From NCBI GenBank assembly GCA_964551015.1, contig CAZKBP010000012.1:62001-126000 (forward strand): a stretch of 64,000 bases of DNA, in the 5' to 3' direction. This document shows, in pieces, positions 62,514 to 64,000 of the stretch (position 1 is the stretch's first letter; the number at the start of each line of letters is the position of its first letter). The stretch comes from CAZKBP01 sp964551015 (GTDB taxonomy: Bacteria > Bacteroidota > Bacteroidia > Cytophagales > Microscillaceae). A model generated the notes under the pieces. The model had not been told where the DNA came from. It saw only the letters and a program-made list of their open reading frames with translations, and did not search any database. A program made the position numbers and the translations under genes.

Positions 62514-64000
62514 ATGGCAAGAAAACCATTTCTAATTTTTCCAAAACCTTCCCAGACCTCGAGAACCAAAAAAAGGGGGCAGAAATCTTCAAAAGGTATA
62601 GGCTTTCCAAGTAAAGAAACTCAAGTCTCAAGGCTGGAACGTAAAATATCCAATCTTGAAACTATCTTGAAGAATCAGTCCATGGAGTTGTCCAACAGTA
62701 TTGAAGGCTACACTCCGGAAATGATCCTCGTGTTAGAAATCGCGGGAACCATTGACAATTTTTTCAAAGCCGTGGAGAAAACTCCAGGAATGGAGTTTCT
62801 GCTGGAATATCAGGATGATCTCGAGGCAGATGATGACTTTTATATGGTTGATGAGAACAATGAGAGATTAGAAGACAGGAATATCGAGAATGGTAAGCGT
62901 ATATTTCTATCTACAACTAATGCTCAGGCTCTGAAAGAGCTGGAGAAGTACTGGACAAGGTACAAGGCGGGTCAAAATCAAGAAAGGGGTTTTGCTGCCT
63001 TCGGACAGCTTTTTGAGCAACTCAAAGACATCCGTCCTTATGGGGTGAAGGATCGTGTAAGGGATACTGGAATAGAAGACCGTGTCAAGGAATTAAAAGA
63101 ATATTCCGAGGAGGAGGTATATTTCGAGGTTGAACTAGCCTATGTGCAAGGAAATAGACAAGCAGAAAGATTTCGAGGTTTCAAAACTCTTGTGGAACAG
63201 GCGGGAGGACAAATTATAGAAGGTTCCAAAACAACGATAGATGACATAAAATACTTTGGCTTTATTGCCAAAGCTCCTATTAATTCCTTCGATACTTTAA
63301 CTGAGTATACTCACGTGAGTTTCCTAAAATTCAACGAGGCTCTGTTTTTTCGTCCCGTAGGGCAAGTCATTAATGAATTTACGCCAGATGATGTGGAAAC
63401 TGTTCCCTTTGAAGGTGAGATTACCTCTATTGTTCCAAATGATCGTCCTGTGGTCGCTCTACTCGACGGCCTACCTCTGGCCAAACATAAACTATTAAGA
63501 GATAAAATCACGATAGATGATCCTTTTGGTTTTGAGCAGGAATATCCAGCCGAAGCAAGATCACACGGTACTATGATGGCCTCTTTGATCCTCAATGGTG
63601 ATATAGGTGGCGTAAATGGTGAAGGAATAGAGCCTCTGAATCGTAGAATCCTATCCGTTCCCATTATGAAACCAAATCGCAGTTCCCGAGGAGAATATCG
63701 AGAAATGCTTCCTGAGGATAGACTGCCCATTGATTTGGTGCATCAGGCTGTAAAAAGGATAAAAAGGCTGGGAGGAATTGGCCCTGATATAAAAATTATA
63801 AATTTTTCTATCGGAGATATTTATCGCCCCTTTTTGAGAAATAACAGCACTTGGGCAAGATTGCTGGATTGGCTCTCTTGGAAATATGATGTACTGTTTA
63901 TTGTTAGTGCTGGGAATTATACAGATTCCGTTATTTTGAATGGCATCTCCCAAGGTGATTTCGCAAACCTGAATAGTGATGAGAAGCAAAAGCTTCTTCT
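62514..64000 (+). CDS. Subtilisin-family (S8) peptidase, IetS-like, cut by window edge
   Basis: The first 495 residues are present; the gene continues past the window. The start ATG is two bases after the IetA-like stop. About 310 residues without a recognised catalytic motif come first, including a short coiled coil (SRLERKISNLETILKNQ, about 39-55) and no signal peptide. The S8 domain then begins with Asp318 (VALLDGLP) and His351 (SHGTMMAS), and the oxyanion Asn468 is in VSAGN. The catalytic serine block GTSxA is expected beyond the right end. It would act in the cytoplasm with the ATPase. Confidence 0.87.
   Translation, partial: MARKPFLIFPKPSQTSRTKKRGQKSSKGIGFPSKETQVSRLERKISNLETILKNQSMELSNSIEGYTPEMILVLEIAGTIDNFFKAVEKTPGMEFLLEYQDDLEADDDFYMVDENNERLEDRNIENGKRIFLSTTNAQALKELEKYWTRYKAGQNQERGFAAFGQLFEQLKDIRPYGVKDRVRDTGIEDRVKELKEYSEEEVYFEVELAYVQGNRQAERFRGFKTLVEQAGGQIIEGSKTTIDDIKYFGFIAKAPINSFDTLTEYTHVSFLKFNEALFFRPVGQVINEFTPDDVETVPFEGEITSIVPNDRPVVALLDGLPLAKHKLLRDKITIDDPFGFEQEYPAEARSHGTMMASLILNGDIGGVNGEGIEPLNRRILSVPIMKPNRSSRGEYREMLPEDRLPIDLVHQAVKRIKRLGGIGPDIKIINFSIGDIYRPFLRNNSTWARLLDWLSWKYDVLFIVSAGNYTDSVILNGISQGDFANLNSDEKQKLL

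Overview
The window looks like a chromosomal segment from the phylum Bacteroidota, probably a Cytophagales-type environmental bacterium. The reasons are a full-length SprA (type IX secretion translocon), a 1646-residue secreted protein with a type IX C-terminal sorting domain, the maeB-ruvA-sprA neighbourhood, a Bacteroidota-type ornithine transcarbamylase, PurS as a separate small subunit, two tRNA promoters of the Bacteroidota -33/-7 form (TTG, about 18-20 bases, TAnnTTTG), and the near absence of strong Shine-Dalgarno sequences. The species cannot be fixed from the sequence alone.

Layout. 1-295: start of an amino-acid dehydrogenase on the minus strand. 554-6287: envelope and cofactor cluster on the plus strand (coaX, a predicted outer-membrane protein, a TPR protein, lptC, a small membrane protein, a CNNM/CBS protein). 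6403-17825: arginine genes argD, argF-prime, argB, argE and argH on the plus strand, split between argF-prime and argB by about 6 kb that holds a tandem-repeat locus and a convergent gene for a giant secreted carbohydrate-binding protein. 17876-31588: fabG, an MFS transporter, a membrane class III cyclase, an orphan AAA ATPase, a phosphopantetheinyl transferase, a thioredoxin-fold protein, a TPR protein, a PD40/beta-barrel protein and an rRNA/tRNA methyltransferase. 31836-34746: tRNA-Phe, a two-gene iron-sulfur oxidoreductase and purS. 34747-44997 (minus strand): an RND efflux operon, a small [2Fe-2S] protein, a diheme cytochrome/beta-helix pair, an alpha/beta hydrolase and a SUI1-type factor. 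45100-60258 (minus strand): sprA, ruvA, maeB, a DUF4837-type lipoprotein, a LysM lytic transglycosylase, gatA and tatA.

61242-64000: tRNA-Asp, followed directly by a tight two-gene unit, an AAA ATPase and a subtilisin-family (S8) peptidase that runs off the right edge. This matches the IetAS arrangement, known both as a plasmid toxin/antitoxin-like pair and as an anti-phage system. It is the one clearly accessory, defence-type locus here. Its place just downstream of a tRNA gene suggests the left edge of a genomic island, most of which lies outside the window.

The most unusual non-coding feature is the locus at 8636-9098. It combines an 11-unit 21/22-bp tandem array with two regularly spaced ACGT tetranucleotides per unit and three copies of a 12-bp word (ATACCAATYCAT), two of which face each other around the array. 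Other points of interest are an alanine at the substrate-determining position of the ornithine transcarbamylase (predicting succinylornithine use), a PD40 protein that appears to have lost the metallopeptidase motif of its relatives, and an orphan AAA ATPase with an EE Walker B motif. No CRISPR array, transposase, integrase or rRNA was seen.
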